A DNA stretch of 64,000 nt from Brevundimonas abyssalis TAR-001. Its GTDB lineage: Bacteria; Pseudomonadota; Alphaproteobacteria; Caulobacterales; Caulobacteraceae. The DNA is taken from positions 26,808 through 90,807 of the forward strand of contig NZ_BATC01000006.1 in the NCBI RefSeq assembly GCF_000466985.1, in the 5' to 3' direction. Position 1 is the first letter of the stretch, and every line of letters begins with the position of its first letter. This document shows, piece by piece, positions 8,177-16,594 of this stretch. A program made the translations under genes and the position numbers. A model generated the notes under the pieces. The model saw only the letters and a list, made by a program, of their open reading frames with translations. It did not search any database and was not told where the DNA came from.

Positions 8177-8662
8177 TCAGTCTGTCCGCGGCGTGGCCAT
8201 GTGCGCCGTCATCATCTCCGCAAGGTCGGCCATGGCGTCCAGCAGCACGTCGCGCCGGTCCGGCGGCAGGGCGGCGAAGGCGTCCTCGAATCCCCGGCTG
8301 AGCAGACCCGGCGCCTGGCCCAGCGCCGCCTGCCCCGACGGCGTCAGGCGGGTGTGCACCACCCGCCGGTCCACCTCCGAGCGATAGCGTTCGATCAGCC
8401 CCTTGGCCTCGAGCTTGTCCATCACCGCGACCACCGTGGCGGGGGACATTGAGGCCTCTCTGGAAACCGCCTGCGTCGTCACCTGACCCAGCGTCCTGAT
8501 CGACTGCATGACGATCAATTGGGGGATGGTCAGGCCGCTGGTGCGGGCGATCTCGCGGGACCGCACCTCGATGGCCTGGGCGATCCGACGCATCGATTTC
8601 AGCACAGCCGCGTTGGGGTCTGCGTTCCGGGAATTCTGCGGCGTATCGGTCAGCTTGACCAT
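8177..8662 (-). CDS. MarR-family transcriptional regulator
   Basis: 161 residues with a winged helix-turn-helix of MarR type: LTIPQLIVMQSIRTLGQVTTQAVSREA leads into the recognition region MSPATVVAVMDKLEAKGLIERY, and the wing reads SEVDRRVVHTRLTPSGQAAL. It is divergent from the osmolyte operon with only 76 bp between starts, so control of asnO-ngg expression is the simplest reading. A GTGTGCAAA/TTTGTGCAC near-palindrome in that gap is a candidate operator. Confidence 0.9.
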   Translation of the reverse strand: MVKLTDTPQNSRNADPNAAVLKSMRRIAQAIEVRSREIARTSGLTIPQLIVMQSIRTLGQVTTQAVSREASMSPATVVAVMDKLEAKGLIERYRSEVDRRVVHTRLTPSGQAALGQAPGLLSRGFEDAFAALPPDRRDVLLDAMADLAEMMTAHMATPRTD

Positions 8663-8679
8663 GCGGGTTGAAATCCTTT

Positions 8680-8702
8680 GTGTGCAAACTATTTGTGCAC
8701 AC
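8680..8702. promoter_or_regulatory. Candidate MarR operator in the marR/asnO divergent region
   Basis: Near-palindrome GTGTGCAAA-CTA-TTTGTGCAC(AC), markedly AT-richer than its surroundings, centred between the two divergent start codons. The match is imperfect and binding is inferred. Confidence 0.4.
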
Positions 8703-8738
8703 TGTTTCTACAATGCAAGACGACCTCTGGGGGTGCCC

Positions 8739-10514
8739 ATGTGCGGCCTGAATGGCGAGATCAATTTCGACGGCAAGCCGGCTGACGCCGGCGCCCTGCA
8801 GCGCATGTGCGACGCCCTGGCCCCGCGCGGGCCCGATGGATCCGGCGTGGTGCTGCGCGGCAACGTGGGCCTCGGCCACCGCCGCCTGAAGATCATCGAC
8901 CTGTCCGAAAAGGCGCAGCAGCCCATGGTCGATTCCGACCTGGGCCTGTCCATCGCCTTCAACGGCTGCATCTACAACTACCCTGAACTGCGTGGCGAGC
9001 TGGAGGCCGCGGGCCACCGGTTCTTCTCCCACGGCGACACCGAGGTGATCCTCAAGGCCTGGCGCCAGTGGGGCATCGAATGCGTGGACCGCTTCAAGGG
9101 CATGTTCGCCTTCGTGATCCACGAGCGGGATACGGGCCGGGTGGTGATCGCCCGCGACCGCTTCGGCATCAAGCCGCTGTATCTGGCGGAAAAGGGCAAG
9201 CGCCTGCGCTTCGCCTCGACCCTGCCCGCCCTGCTCGCGGCGGGCGACGTGGACACCGCCATCGATCCGGTGGGCCTGCACCACTACATGACCTTCCACG
9301 CGGTGGTCCCGCCGCCGCACACCATCATCAAGGGCGTGACCAAATTCCCGCCGGCCACCATCCGGGTGATCGAGCCGGACGGCACGTCCAGGGACCGCCT
9401 GTACTGGACCCCGGTGCTGGAGCGCGGCCCGGGCGACGCCGAACGCTCCGCCGAGGAGTGGCGCGATCTGGTGCTGGACAGCCTGCGCACCGCCGTGAAG
9501 CGCCGCATGGTGGCGGACGTGCCGGTGGGCGTGCTGCTGTCGGGCGGGGTGGATTCCAGCGTCATCGTCGGCCTGCTGGCCGAAATGGGTCAGAAAGACC
9601 TGATGACCTTCTCCGTCGGCTTCGAGGAGGCCCACGGCGAGAAGGGCGACGAGTTCGTCTATTCCGACCTGATCGCGAAGCATTTCGGCACGAAGCACCA
9701 CAAGATCTTCGTGCCCCACGACCGGCTGCTGGACGCCCTGCCGGGCGCCATCGGCGCCATGTCCGAGCCCATGGTCAGCTACGACAATGTGGGCTTCTAC
9801 CTGCTGAGCCAGGAAGTCTCGAAACACATCAAGGTGGTGCAGTCCGGCCAGGGCGCCGACGAGGTGTTCGGCGGCTATCACTGGTACCCGCCCATGCAGG
9901 GCGCGAACGATCCGGTCGACACCTACGCCAGGGCCTTCTTCGACCGCAGCCACGACAAACTGAAGACTCACCTGAACCCCGAATGGATGGCCGACACGGA
10001 CGTCAGCCGCGCCCTGGTGGAGGAGCACTTCGCGCGCGACGGCGCCGCGACGCCGGTGGATCAGGCCCTGCGGCTGGACAGCCAGGTCATGCTGGTGGAC
10101 GATCCGGTCAAGCGCGTGGACAACATGACCATGGCTTTCGGCCTGGAGGCGCGGGTGCCGTTCCTGGATCACGAACTGGTCGAGCTGGCCGCCCGCATCC
10201 CGCCCGAACACAAGCTCAGCCAGAACGGCAAGGGCGTGCTGAAGGAGGCCGCGCGTCTGGTGGTCCCCCACGAGGTGATCGACCGCAAGAAGGGCTACTT
10301 CCCCGTGCCCGCCCTGAAATACATCCAGGGCCCCTATCTGGACATGGTCCGCGACGCCCTGGGCTCGCAGGCGGCGCGGGAGCGCGGCCTGTTCCAGCAG
10401 GGCTATCTGGATCAGCTGTTCGACAAGCCCACCGACCACATCACCCCGCTGCAGGGCTCCGAGCTGTGGCAGGTCGCCCTGCTGGAAATGTGGCTGCAGA
10501 ACCATGGCGTCTGA
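8739..10514 (+). CDS. asnO: N-acetylglutaminylglutamine amidotransferase (asparagine-synthetase-like)
   Basis: 591 residues from the ATG that places Cys at position 2 (MCGLNGEI), the class II glutamine-amidotransferase nucleophile. The glutaminase domain runs to about residue 200 (RGPDGSG, GHRRLKIIDL, FNGCIYNY). A synthetase domain with PP-loop GVLLSGGVDSSVIVG near residue 268 follows. In this family the enzyme amidates N-acetyl-glutaminyl-glutamine to the osmoprotectant NAGGN. Its 3' end overlaps the next gene by 11 bp, and the next two genes are the other members of the known NAGGN trio, which supports this over ordinary asparagine synthase. Confidence 0.9.
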   Translation: MCGLNGEINFDGKPADAGALQRMCDALAPRGPDGSGVVLRGNVGLGHRRLKIIDLSEKAQQPMVDSDLGLSIAFNGCIYNYPELRGELEAAGHRFFSHGDTEVILKAWRQWGIECVDRFKGMFAFVIHERDTGRVVIARDRFGIKPLYLAEKGKRLRFASTLPALLAAGDVDTAIDPVGLHHYMTFHAVVPPPHTIIKGVTKFPPATIRVIEPDGTSRDRLYWTPVLERGPGDAERSAEEWRDLVLDSLRTAVKRRMVADVPVGVLLSGGVDSSVIVGLLAEMGQKDLMTFSVGFEEAHGEKGDEFVYSDLIAKHFGTKHHKIFVPHDRLLDALPGAIGAMSEPMVSYDNVGFYLLSQEVSKHIKVVQSGQGADEVFGGYHWYPPMQGANDPVDTYARAFFDRSHDKLKTHLNPEWMADTDVSRALVEEHFARDGAATPVDQALRLDSQVMLVDDPVKRVDNMTMAFGLEARVPFLDHELVELAARIPPEHKLSQNGKGVLKEAARLVVPHEVIDRKKGYFPVPALKYIQGPYLDMVRDALGSQAARERGLFQQGYLDQLFDKPTDHITPLQGSELWQVALLEMWLQNHGV

Positions 10515-12282
10515 CCCCCGGCCGCGCTTCAAGGGGCACCGCCTCAAGCGCCTTCGCGACGAAGGCCTGAAGCCGGTGGTGGGCGGTCAGGACGGACCGG
10601 CCATCACCGAAAACGCCATCCTCGACTGCGGTTGGGGCCGGCTGCTGTTCGCCCAGACCTATCCCGAGGCCGGACCGCTGATTGAGGCCCTGCGCGCCGA
10701 GGGGCCGGACCGGCGCGACATCGCCTTCTATGTGCGCAACCCGCACGTCCTGTTGGCCCACGCGCCGCAGGAGGTGTTCCTCGACCCCTCCCACACCTAC
10801 CGGCTGGACCTGTCGGTGTACCGCGCCGCTCGTCGTCAGCCGCGCGGCTTCACCGTGCGTCGTCTGGCCTCGCAGGCCGACGCCGAGGCCATCAATCGCA
10901 TCTATGCGGCGCGCAAGATGGTGCAGGCCCGCCCCGACTTTATGTGGTCCCAGCGCGAGGGTTCGGCCCTGACCTATCTGGTGGCCGAGGACAGCACGAC
11001 CGGTCAGGTCATGGGCACGGTCACGGGCGTGAACCACCAGCGCGCCTTCAATGACCCGGAGAACGGCTCGTCCCTGTGGTGCCTGGCGGTGGACCCGCAG
11101 GCCACCCAGCCGGGCATTGGCGAGACGCTGGTGCGCCGGCTGGCCGAGCATTTTCAGGCGCGAGGGCTGGCCTACATGGACCTGTCGGTCATGCACGACA
11201 ACGAGCAGGCCATCGCCCTGTACGAGAAGCTGGGCTTTCGCCGGGTCTCCTTCTTCGGGGTCAAGCGCAAGAACCCCATCAATGAGTCCCTGTTCACCGG
11301 CCCGGCCGCCGACGAGGCGCTGAACCCCTACGCCCGGATCATCGTGGACGAGGCGCGCCGGCGCGGCATCCAGACCGACATCATCGACGCGGAAGGCGGC
11401 CTGTTCCGCCTGACCCACGGCGGCCGCTCCATCCGCTGCCGCGAGAGTTTGTCGGAGCTGACCTCGGCGGTGGCCCTCAGCATCTGCGACGACAAACGCA
11501 TGACCCGCCGCATCGTCGAGCAGGCGGGCGTGGTGGTCCCCGAGCGCATCGACGCCGAGGACCCCGAGGCGACCCGGGCGGCGCTGAAGCGCCTGGGCGC
11601 CCTGGTGGTCAAGCCCGCGCGCGGCGAACAGGGCAAGGGCGTGGCGGTGGGCCTCAAGGACATGGACGCCGTCGAAAAGGCCGTCGCCGCCGCCCGCAAG
11701 ATCTGCGCGGAAGTGCTGATCGAAGAGCATGTCCAGGGCGAGGACCTGCGGCTGGTGGTGATCGACTTCAAGGTTGTGGCCGCCGCCATCCGCCGTCCGC
11801 CCCGGGTGGTGGGCGACGGCCGCTCCACCTTCCGCGCCCTGATCGAGCGCCAGAGCCGCCGCCGCGCCGCCGCCACGGGCGGGGAGTCCCGGATCCCGCT
11901 GGACGGCGAGACGAAACGCTGCCTCGCTGAGTCGGGCTATCAGCTTGATGACGTCGCCCCCGAAGGACTGGAGGTGGAGGTGCGCAAGGCCGCCAACCTG
12001 CATACCGGCGGAACCATCCACGACGTGACCGAAGAGGTTCACCCCGCCCTGATCCGCGCGGCCACGGCGTCGGCGCGGGCCATCGACATCTCGGTCACCG
12101 GCATCGATCTGATGGTGAAATCCTGGCGCGAACCGGACTATGCCTTCATCGAGGCCAACGAACGCCCCGGTCTGGCCAATCATGAGCCGCAGCCTACGGC
12201 CGAACGCTTCGTGGACCTGTTGTTCCCCCTGTCCATGCCCGCCGCAGCCGCCCGGGTCGCGCGCGCCCCCAAAGACCACTGA
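10504..12282 (+). CDS. ngg: N-acetylglutaminylglutamine synthetase (GNAT / ATP-grasp fusion)
   Basis: 592 residues. A central GNAT acetyltransferase domain (about 115-265: VRRLASQADAEAINRIY, then SSLWCLAVDPQATQPGIG, the acetyl-CoA loop) is fused to a C-terminal ATP-grasp ligase (about 300-580: LVVKPARGEQGKGVAVGL, VLIEEHVQGEDLRLVVID, FIEANERPG). This architecture is diagnostic for Ngg, which makes N-acetylglutaminylglutamine from two glutamines. The start lies inside the asnO 3' end, so the two are translationally coupled. Confidence 0.92.
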   Translation: MASDPRPRFKGHRLKRLRDEGLKPVVGGQDGPAITENAILDCGWGRLLFAQTYPEAGPLIEALRAEGPDRRDIAFYVRNPHVLLAHAPQEVFLDPSHTYRLDLSVYRAARRQPRGFTVRRLASQADAEAINRIYAARKMVQARPDFMWSQREGSALTYLVAEDSTTGQVMGTVTGVNHQRAFNDPENGSSLWCLAVDPQATQPGIGETLVRRLAEHFQARGLAYMDLSVMHDNEQAIALYEKLGFRRVSFFGVKRKNPINESLFTGPAADEALNPYARIIVDEARRRGIQTDIIDAEGGLFRLTHGGRSIRCRESLSELTSAVALSICDDKRMTRRIVEQAGVVVPERIDAEDPEATRAALKRLGALVVKPARGEQGKGVAVGLKDMDAVEKAVAAARKICAEVLIEEHVQGEDLRLVVIDFKVVAAAIRRPPRVVGDGRSTFRALIERQSRRRAAATGGESRIPLDGETKRCLAESGYQLDDVAPEGLEVEVRKAANLHTGGTIHDVTEEVHPALIRAATASARAIDISVTGIDLMVKSWREPDYAFIEANERPGLANHEPQPTAERFVDLLFPLSMPAAAARVARAPKDH

Positions 12283-12295
12283 ACGGAGGCTTCCC

Positions 12296-13471
12296 CTGGC
12301 CCGCCTGACCATCGACACCGAATATCTCATCGACCGCCTTCAACGGTTGCTGGGGATCGCCAGCCCCACCGGCTACACCGACGAGGTGGTCTGGGAGGTG
12401 TGCCGCGAGCTGGGCCGGCTGGGCGTGGACTACGAGTTGACCCGCCGCGGCGCCATCCGCGCCCGCATCCCGGGCGACGAGCCCCGGCCCGCCCGGGCCG
12501 TGGTCGCCCACGTGGACACCCTCGGCGCCCAGGTGAAGGCGGTGAAGGACAACGGTCGGCTTGAGGTCGTGCCCATCGGCCACTGGTCCTCACGCTTCGC
12601 CGAGGGCGCGCGCGGCACGGTGTTTTCGGAAAAGGGCGGCTGGCGCGGCACCATCCTGCCGCTCAAGGCCTCCGGCCACACCTTCAACGAGGAGGTGGAC
12701 GAGCAGCCCGTCAGCTGGCGCCAGGTGGAGATGCGCATCGACGCCCGGGTTCGAAACCGCCACGACGTGCTCAAGCTGGGCATCGACGTGGGCGACATCA
12801 TCGCCATCGACCCCCAGCCGGAGTTCCTGGACAACGGCTTCATCGTCTCGCGCCACCTGGACGACAAGGCGGGCGTGGCGGTCATGCTGGCGGCCATGAA
12901 GGCCATCATGGAGGACCCGCAGACGCCCACGGTGGACACCTACTGGCTGTTCACCATCGCCGAGGAGGTGGGCTCCGGCGCCTCGTCGGTGCTGGTGCCC
13001 GACGTGGCCTCCATGATCACCGTGGACAACGGCACCACGGCGCCGGGCCAGAACTCCGACGAGTTCGGCGTCACCATCGCCATGGCCGACCAGACCGGCC
13101 CGTTCGACTTCCATCTGACCCGCAAGCTGGTGAAGCTGGCGCGTGAGGAGGACATCCGCTTCCAGAAGGACGTGTTCCGCTACTACCGCTCGGATTCCGC
13201 CTCGGCGCTGGAGGCGGGGGCCGACATCCGCACTGCCCTGGTCACCTTCGGCGTGGACGCCAGCCACGGCTATGAGCGCATCCATGTGCACGCCCTGCGC
13301 TCGCTGGCCGAGCTGCTGACCGCCTATGTGCTGAGCCCGGTGGAGATCGAGCGGGACGCCAGCCCCATGGCCGGGGTCGAGGGCTTCACCCATCAGGACC
13401 ACAAGGAAGCCCACGAAAGGGCCGGTCGCGAAAAACCGGCGCCCGAGCGGGACGACCGCGAGCCTCGTTGA
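12296..13471 (+). CDS. Osmoprotectant NAGGN-system M42-family peptidase
   Basis: About 391 residues. M42/M18-type metallopeptidase ligands are visible in order: AHVD near residue 65, LDDKAGVAV, AEEVGSG (catalytic Glu), TVDNGT and SHGYER. It is the third gene of the conserved NAGGN trio and may process or recycle the dipeptide, though its role is not settled. No ATG or GTG lies where the homology begins; a CTG at 12296, six bases after a GGAGG, is the best start. The gene follows ngg by 13 bp. Confidence 0.87.
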   Translation: MARLTIDTEYLIDRLQRLLGIASPTGYTDEVVWEVCRELGRLGVDYELTRRGAIRARIPGDEPRPARAVVAHVDTLGAQVKAVKDNGRLEVVPIGHWSSRFAEGARGTVFSEKGGWRGTILPLKASGHTFNEEVDEQPVSWRQVEMRIDARVRNRHDVLKLGIDVGDIIAIDPQPEFLDNGFIVSRHLDDKAGVAVMLAAMKAIMEDPQTPTVDTYWLFTIAEEVGSGASSVLVPDVASMITVDNGTTAPGQNSDEFGVTIAMADQTGPFDFHLTRKLVKLAREEDIRFQKDVFRYYRSDSASALEAGADIRTALVTFGVDASHGYERIHVHALRSLAELLTAYVLSPVEIERDASPMAGVEGFTHQDHKEAHERAGREKPAPERDDREPR

Positions 13472-13527
13472 CGGAACAGGGCCGCTTCGCCGTCCGTTGC
13501 CCTTTCACACCCTGAAAGGAAACCGAC

Positions 13528-13731
13528 ATGCTGACTTGGGAACTGATCTTTCCGCTGGGCGCCCTGGCCCTGGGCGTGATGCTCGCGGTGATGCTGTGGC
13601 GCAACAAGCACCGCAACAAGCGCGTGGACGCCGTCACCCAGGCCGCGACCCGCGAGGAATACGACCACCCGGATCGCTACGACAACAAGACTCACGACCA
13701 GTTCGAGGCCGAGGCCGACCGTCGCAAATAG
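13528..13731 (+). CDS. Small single-pass membrane protein, hypothetical
   Basis: 67 residues with one hydrophobic segment (about 6-24, LIFPLGALALGVMLAVMLW), then a basic, highly polar tail rich in His, Asp and Arg (NKHRNKRVDAVTQAATREEYDHPDRYDNK). A good AAGGAAA ribosome site precedes the ATG. It follows the NAGGN operon by 56 bp and may be cotranscribed. No family is recognised. Confidence 0.7.
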   Translation: MLTWELIFPLGALALGVMLAVMLWRNKHRNKRVDAVTQAATREEYDHPDRYDNKTHDQFEAEADRRK

Positions 13732-13755
13732 GCGCCGCCCTGCTATAGGGCGCGG

Positions 13756-14943
13756 ATGAAGACCGAAGAGTTCGATGTCCTGATCGTCGGCGCGGGCGCC
13801 GCGGGCATGATGTGCGCCATTGAGGCGGGCAAGCGCGGGCGTCGCGTTCTGATCGTCGACCATGCCTCCGCCCCGGGCGAGAAGATCCGCATCTCCGGCG
13901 GCGGACGCTGCAATTTCACCAACCTGGGGACGGGTCCGGCCAATTTCCTGTCGGAGAACCCCCGCTTCGCCACCTCGGCCCTGCGCCGCTACAGCCAGCA
14001 CGACTTCATCGCCCTGATGAATCGCCACGGCGTCGCCTGGCATGAGAAGACCCTCGGGCAGCTGTTCTGCGACGACAGCGCAAAGCAGATCATAAGACTG
14101 CTGACCGGCGAGATGCGCCAGGCGGGCGCAACCCTGCGGCTGAGCACCGGTGTCGAGGCCGTGGCGCACCAGGGCGACGGTTTCCAGTGCCGCCTCTCGG
14201 ACGGCGGCACGGTGCGCGCCGCCTCGCTGGTCGCCGCCACCGGCGGCAAGTCGATCCCGAAGATGGGCGCCACCGGCTGGGCCTATGATCTGGCGGCGCA
14301 GTTCGGGGTGCGGGTGGTCCCGACCCGCCCGGCGCTGGTGCCCCTGACCTTCGAGCCCGGCCTGCTGGAGCAGCTGAAGCCCCTGGCAGGCATCTCGGTG
14401 GACGCCGTGGTGGCCCACGGCCGCACGCGCTTTTCCGAGGGCCTGCTGTTCACCCACCGGGGCCTCTCCGGCCCCTCCATCCTGCAGATCAGCTCCTACT
14501 GGCGCGAAGGCGACGAGGTCACGGTCGCCATGGCCCCGGGCGCGGAGGTGTTCGAGACGCTGAAGGCCGCGCGCGCCGAAAACGGCCGCCAGGCCGTGCA
14601 CACGGCGCTGGGCCGCATCATCCCCGCCCGTCTGGCCGAGAGCATCGCCCTGCGCGAAGGCCTCGCCGGCAATCTGGCCGACCAGCCGGACAAGGCCTTG
14701 AGACGGCTGGATCAGGCGGTCAACGCCTGGACCGTCAAGCCGGTGGGCTCCGAGGGCTACCGCACCGCCGAGGTCACCCTGGGCGGGGTCGACACCGCAG
14801 CCCTGGACCAGCGAACAATGGCGGTGAAAGCCGTTCCGGGCCTGTATGTCATCGGCGAGGCGGTGGACGTCACCGGCTGGCTGGGCGGCTATAATTTCCA
14901 GTGGGCCTGGTCGTCCGGCTGGTGCACGGGCCAGGCCTGCTGA
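13756..14943 (+). CDS. BaiN/RdsA-family NAD(P)/FAD-dependent oxidoreductase (HI0933-like flavoprotein)
   Basis: 395 residues. The N-terminal FAD-binding Rossmann motif GAGAAGMMCAIEAGKRG is at about 12-28, followed by the family's ISGGGRCNFTN signature near residue 51 and GGKSIPKMGATG near 158. The C-terminus has YVIGEAVDVTGWLGGYNFQWAWSSG, which closes the FAD site. Length is normal for the HI0933 family. The physiological substrate of these cytoplasmic flavoproteins is generally unknown. Confidence 0.9.
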   Translation: MKTEEFDVLIVGAGAAGMMCAIEAGKRGRRVLIVDHASAPGEKIRISGGGRCNFTNLGTGPANFLSENPRFATSALRRYSQHDFIALMNRHGVAWHEKTLGQLFCDDSAKQIIRLLTGEMRQAGATLRLSTGVEAVAHQGDGFQCRLSDGGTVRAASLVAATGGKSIPKMGATGWAYDLAAQFGVRVVPTRPALVPLTFEPGLLEQLKPLAGISVDAVVAHGRTRFSEGLLFTHRGLSGPSILQISSYWREGDEVTVAMAPGAEVFETLKAARAENGRQAVHTALGRIIPARLAESIALREGLAGNLADQPDKALRRLDQAVNAWTVKPVGSEGYRTAEVTLGGVDTAALDQRTMAVKAVPGLYVIGEAVDVTGWLGGYNFQWAWSSGWCTGQAC

Positions 14944-14946
14944 AGA

Positions 14947-15894
14947 TCAGCGCTCCATTCCGACCTGCGGGCCGTCGGCGGTCTCCACCAGCACATAGCG
15001 CGGACTGGCTCCCCGGCCCCGGCCGCTGGCCACCGTCACCACCTCGTCCAGGGGCGCGACGCGTATGTCCGCCTCCGGGCGCGACACATACAGTTCAGCC
15101 TGCAACAGGCCGTCGGCCTCCAGACCTGTGATGTCCAGTTCCATGGTGGTCAGGGCCGCCAGGGTCTGCTGGAACTCCGCCGTGTCGCGGAACCGACGCT
15201 GCACGAAGGTGGCGCCCGCCAGCTTCTCGGTCACCAGACCGCGCTCGGCCATGGCCTCTGCGATGCGGTCATACGGGAACATGCGCAGCACGAACGACAC
15301 CACCCACGGCTTTCGGTCCGCCGCAGCGTCCACGATCTGGCCCAGGGTGGTTTCTGTGACATAGCCCACCGCTCCGGTGGACAGGATCATGTCGGCCTGG
15401 CTCACCACCGCGCGCTGGTCGTCGGTCAGGGCGTTGGTTTCCAGATCGGCGACAATGCCCTGTTCGATCAGGCCCACGGCCTGGGCGTAATCCAGGGCCG
15501 GGGCTGAAATATCCAGGCCCAGCCAGCGAGAGGCGTCCATCTCGGGCCATCCGGCCAGAAACATCCGGTCCAGCACGCGCAGCTGATCGGGCGTCAGGGG
15601 CATCATCTCGCGCCGGGCGTAGCGCCGGTGCAGGTCCCCAAAGCTCAGGGGTCGCCGGTTGACGGCGGCGTTGACGCCGTAGGAGCAGCCCACGTCCAGC
15701 ACCGTCGGGTTGTCTCCGCGCAGGGCTGAGCGCGCCCCCATGAGTTGTCGCATAACCGGCGCGGCCAGATCAGGAATCATGTAGTCGAGGCCGCCCAGAA
15801 CCGTGAAGTACTGGCGTGGATCAGGCTGTATATAGATCGTATCGAAATCAGCCTTGTTCTCATTGATGTCCGAAAACAGATCGTTCACGCGCAC
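14947..15894 (-). CDS. Class I SAM-dependent methyltransferase-like protein
   Basis: 315 residues from a GTG start. VLDVGCSYGVNAAV near residue 65 matches the glycine-rich SAM-binding motif I, and LGLDISAPALDYAQAVGL near residue 125 looks like the strand-2 acidic motif. A long insertion between these motifs is unusual, and the C-terminal third (VVTVASGRGRGASPRYVLVET) has no known role to me. It is convergent with the flavoprotein, with only 3 bp between stops. No substrate can be assigned. Confidence 0.6.
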   Translation of the reverse strand: MRVNDLFSDINENKADFDTIYIQPDPRQYFTVLGGLDYMIPDLAAPVMRQLMGARSALRGDNPTVLDVGCSYGVNAAVNRRPLSFGDLHRRYARREMMPLTPDQLRVLDRMFLAGWPEMDASRWLGLDISAPALDYAQAVGLIEQGIVADLETNALTDDQRAVVSQADMILSTGAVGYVTETTLGQIVDAAADRKPWVVSFVLRMFPYDRIAEAMAERGLVTEKLAGATFVQRRFRDTAEFQQTLAALTTMELDITGLEADGLLQAELYVSRPEADIRVAPLDEVVTVASGRGRGASPRYVLVETADGPQVGMER

Positions 15895-16166
15895 CTTTCC
15901 ACGGCGGGAATACGCCGTGATCTGTAGATAACAATTGAAGTTGTCCGCGAAGGTCTACGCCATGCGGCCTTTCGCTTCAACCAGGCGTCGGCTTGCGGGA
16001 CGCCGCCTGCCCGGTCTATGCCTGTCCTCGCGGGACGGGCCCCTCTGGCGCGGTCTTCGGACCACGTGATGTCGGACCGCATCGGGCGCAGCCCGGTGTC
16101 GACGGCCTGTTCCTCGTCTCCGGCGCCCTGCGTTCGATCCCCTCCCATGATCTCGCGAGACCGCCC
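15895..16166. other. Intergenic region, 272 bp
   Basis: It separates the divergent methyltransferase-like and zinc-ribbon genes. Open frames here have non-coding composition. The part next to the minus-strand gene (15910-15950) is AT-richer and may hold promoters. No clear RNA, repeat or operator was found. Confidence 0.4.
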
Positions 16167-16528
16167 ATGCCCCTTCTGATGTGCCCGAACGACAACGCCC
16201 CCATGCAGACCGTGGAACGCTCCGGCGTCCAGTTCGACATGTGCCCCACCTGCCGGGGCGTATGGCTGGACCGGGGAGAGCTCGAAAAGCTGATGCAGGC
16301 CGCCGTCGACGCCGCCCCGGCGCCCTCCGCCCCTCAGGCGCCTTCGCCCCAGGCTCCCTGGTCCCAGCCCGCGCCGCGCCAGCGCCCCCGCCGGTGCAGC
16401 AGCATGGCTACGGCGAGCGCGGGGAATACGGCGAGCGTGGCGAAAGGGGGGAGTACGGCGAACGCGGCGAATACGGCCACGGCGGACATCGCCGCAAGCG
16501 CCCCAGCATCTTCGACATCTTCGACTAA
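16167..16528 (+). CDS. TFIIB-type zinc-ribbon protein (split by an apparent 1-base deletion)
   Basis: The N-terminal half reads MPLLMCPNDNAPMQTVERSG and then CPTCRGVWLDRGELEKLM, a two-CPxC zinc ribbon (zf-TFIIB family). A Pro/Ala linker leads to a run of five Cs at 16385-16389, after which the frame shifts by one. The +1 frame continues as a GEYGER-repeat tail ending RRKRPSIFDIFD, a typical family C-terminus. Total length is 362 nt (one base short of a codon multiple), so about 120 aa when repaired. Function is unknown; family members are small cytoplasmic proteins. Confidence 0.75.
16406..16481 (+). repeat. GEYGER-coding short repeats in zinc-ribbon protein tail
   Basis: Degenerate tandem units of about 18 nt encode GYGERGEYGER, GERGEYGER and GEYGHGG. 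They give a low-complexity charged Gly/Glu/Arg/Tyr linker before the conserved C-terminal motif. Confidence 0.7.
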
Positions 16529-16594
16529 GGCCGATCGGCATCGGTGGATCGCTTCGCGACTCCACCGATGCCGTGAATCAGGCGCCTGTTTGAA

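Noticed and set aside
16384..16400. Programmed frameshift in the zinc-ribbon gene
   Set aside because: No slippery heptamer or downstream structure is seen, and nine other genes show the same one-base loss, so an assembly error is simpler.
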